From the NCBI GenBank assembly GCA_948099385.1, contig CANUEZ040000193.1:3360501-3424500 (forward strand): a DNA stretch of 64,000 nt. Reading direction: 5' to 3'. Each line of letters opens with the position of its first letter. Within the stretch, counting starts at the first letter, position 1. The translations under genes and the position numbers were made by a program. Of the stretch, positions 61,913 to 64,000 are shown one piece after another. The notes under the pieces were generated by a model. That model had not been told where the DNA came from and did no database searches. It saw only the letters and a list, made by a program, of their open reading frames with translations. The stretch is from Fasciola hepatica. Lineage: Eukaryota > Platyhelminthes > Trematoda > Plagiorchiida > Fasciolidae.

Positions 61913-63299
61913 ACCGGTTAGTACAAAAAGAAATCCCACTGAAAGCACTCAAATTAAATGCTAATTCACTGTGGCTGATGATAGTTTTAATGTAAGTTGG
62001 GCGATAAACCGTGTGACCCATGTGCTAAAATTCAGATTATGTTCGAGGTGGGCTCGCAGCCCAGCTGAGCCCTGGTGCTACCAAAGCGAGGATGGCAGCC
62101 ATGCAAGCATTCTTACCCCGTCGAGTTCAGTGACCTCCATCCTACGGATCATGTCAGAAAACACCTTTGTCTGATGGTCAACAATCGCACAATTTACCAC
62201 GTTTTGCAGTTAGAACTGTAGTTGAATCCTCACAATTGGACCTTCTCAGAATTAGGCAGAGCAGTGCCTAATAAACAATCATGATCAACTGACTCATTTG
62301 ATTCGTTGGTAACGATACTGCCCGCTATGTTCACTTAAGTATACTTTTCTGTGCTCGTTCCTTGTTTTAATCCATAAACAGCTTGCTGTTCCTCTGAGGC
62401 GAATTGGGAGACATAGGAAAAATAACCAGTCCCCAGTATTTGTTACATTTCTACACCTAATGACAGAACGAATGGGAATCAATGCGTCGAATTAGACAAA
62501 TATGGACGATTTGGAAGAAACGTCAGAAGAATCAAGTGTGATCATAATTCTTCTGCAAAATCAGCATCCCATCATATCATTTCAAGACAAACAAATGCTG
62601 GTGAGAGAAACGACGTGTCCCGATGACAGATCTTCACACGTTCGAGACAGAATTCTTTGAATATGTCATCTTTGTTAAAGCACAAATTCATTACGGATGG
62701 AAAACCGCAGTGAAGCTTTAATCAAAATTCTTCAATTCAGTTTGTGGGCAGTTACGTATGGTGACCTGTTGGTTCAACCATAGCCTTTTAGAATATTCCC
62801 TGTTTTCTGAATGATTTTCGGGTCAGTTGTTTTGTGATCACTGAGAGTTGACTTTACGATCGCTTGTTTGAACTAACTGAGTGATTGGGATTTTCCACCT
62901 GATCGGAGTTCGACGTTTTTTGTGATTTACTTAAGCAAAATATTACACCAAAAGGGAGCTATAGTTTTGAGGCAGCTTCAAAATCCTTTTGCTCGAAGTC
63001 TTTACCATCAACTAATAAATAGAAGCATCATACAATGGATAACCTTATTCAGCACATACTGAGAAGAGGTTCTCTCGATTATTTGCCGGAATAAAATGAA
63101 ACCAAGTATAGGATTCTGTAACATTTTTGCTTCTGAACAACTCACCGTTTGACATGATCTACAGATATCAAAAAGATTATCACCGATGAAATCCATTGAC
63201 TTTGTGGTTTTTCCCATAAAATCCATCTTTCAGTGTTTTCCTAATCATACTCTATGCGAAATTCAGTGGCAATCTAATTTGTCCATATTTTATATGCAG

Positions 63300-63488
63300 T
63301 GCGCTGCCCACGTGATTTATTGAGTCCCAAGGATGAAATAAGTTTACAATCTTCAAAATTGAATTATACTGAATTAGACCCCGTTAATTGCCTTTCGTCA
63401 GCTGAAGTTTCCGAAAACATTTCTTGTACAACGTTTTCAGCATTTGATTGTCGTGAACCACTTGATCACTCATCTAAGTGGACGGTTG
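63300..63488 (+). CDS. Candidate symmetric internal exon
   Basis: An acceptor (CATATTTTATATGCAG) ends at 63299, and a strong GTAAGT donor starts at 63489. The 189 bases are 63 codons with phase 1 on both sides and no stop. The peptide is Ser-rich with four Cys, which together with phase 1-1 symmetry would suit a secreted or extracellular module. This is one of the better-bounded exon candidates in the flank. No family is recognised, and its partner exons are outside the window or not found. Confidence 0.38.
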
Positions 63489-64000
63489 GTAAGTGACATT
63501 TTTTTCTCCCTTTGTGTCATCTTCTGAACATCTTAAGTCGAGGCTCGTCTGAGTAAAACCAAAACGTTTAGGCCAAATGCGAATCTTCTACTGAATTACC
63601 AGATGATTTGCAGAAAGCTAATCGAATTTAGTGTTGTATATTGTGGTTTCTGCTCGCGAAGTGGTTTCCATTTGAATCGGTTCATGAAAATTCAGTTACA
63701 GTTGATACCGAAAGCTGACTTTTACGTTGCTATCCTAGTAGGATGCATATGCCACTAGATTATATTTGTTATCAATACTATATGTTTGTCTCGTCGGAGG
63801 ACGTTGCTTTATCGATCTTTCAACTCTTTTCCGTTTGACTTCCTTTTTAACTTTTGATATTGATTATCTAGGCGGATTTTGTTCGTTCTCACCAAAAGTG
63901 AAAAAATAACATTCACACTGTCTTACTTTCTCTGTTCCGGTAACCACTAATGATGGGAGCTACAGCTATATACCGGAGATAGTATTTGTAAAACTGAGCA
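63489..64000. other. Window end, nothing supported
   Basis: AT-rich sequence, probably intron after the candidate exon at 63300-63488. Confidence 0.4.

Overview
The window looks like animal nuclear DNA: AT-rich, no bacterial gene structure, GT-AG splice signals, AT microsatellites, tRNA-like (Pol III) modules and a decayed Penelope-like retroelement. A flatworm, probably a trematode, is my best guess, but nothing in the window proves it. No gene could be named with confidence.

Bases 1-37928 (about 59% of the window) are one head-to-tail tandem array. Seven complete units and a 56-base stub are visible, and the array continues off the left edge. Units come in two lengths, 4864 bp (S) and 5820 bp (L), in the order S-L-L-S-L-S-L. 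L differs from S only by one 956-bp segment at a fixed place. Copies are nearly identical; I see only about 20 single-base differences in the whole array. The differences shared between copies, together with the S/L order, show a layered history of duplication.

Each period holds one open frame of 219 codons (first copy 3547-4206), the longest in the window and longer than chance predicts at this base composition. It is followed by an AATAAA about 100 bp after its stop. About 350 bp further on is a 73-codon candidate exon (4660-4878) with a strong acceptor and a GTAAGA donor. A small exon-like piece (5755-5828) and the 219-codon frame are in compatible splice phase with it. The simplest model is one small spliced gene per period, on the + strand: about six complete copies plus a partial copy at each end. 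Its product is unrecognised. The few base changes in the two main pieces are all synonymous, whereas a neighbouring open frame (2781-3071) has mostly amino-acid changes.

Bases 37929-64000 are single-copy flank. They hold scattered candidate exons on both strands (39111-39704 +, 43747-43843 -, 45199-45617 -, 46509-46721 +, 46834-47142 -, 63300-63488 +), AT microsatellites, three tRNA-like modules and the Penelope-like remnant at about 54300-55903. These exons are supported only by open frames and splice signals and may belong to several genes with long introns. No rRNA, CRISPR array, intact transposon or telomeric repeat was seen.
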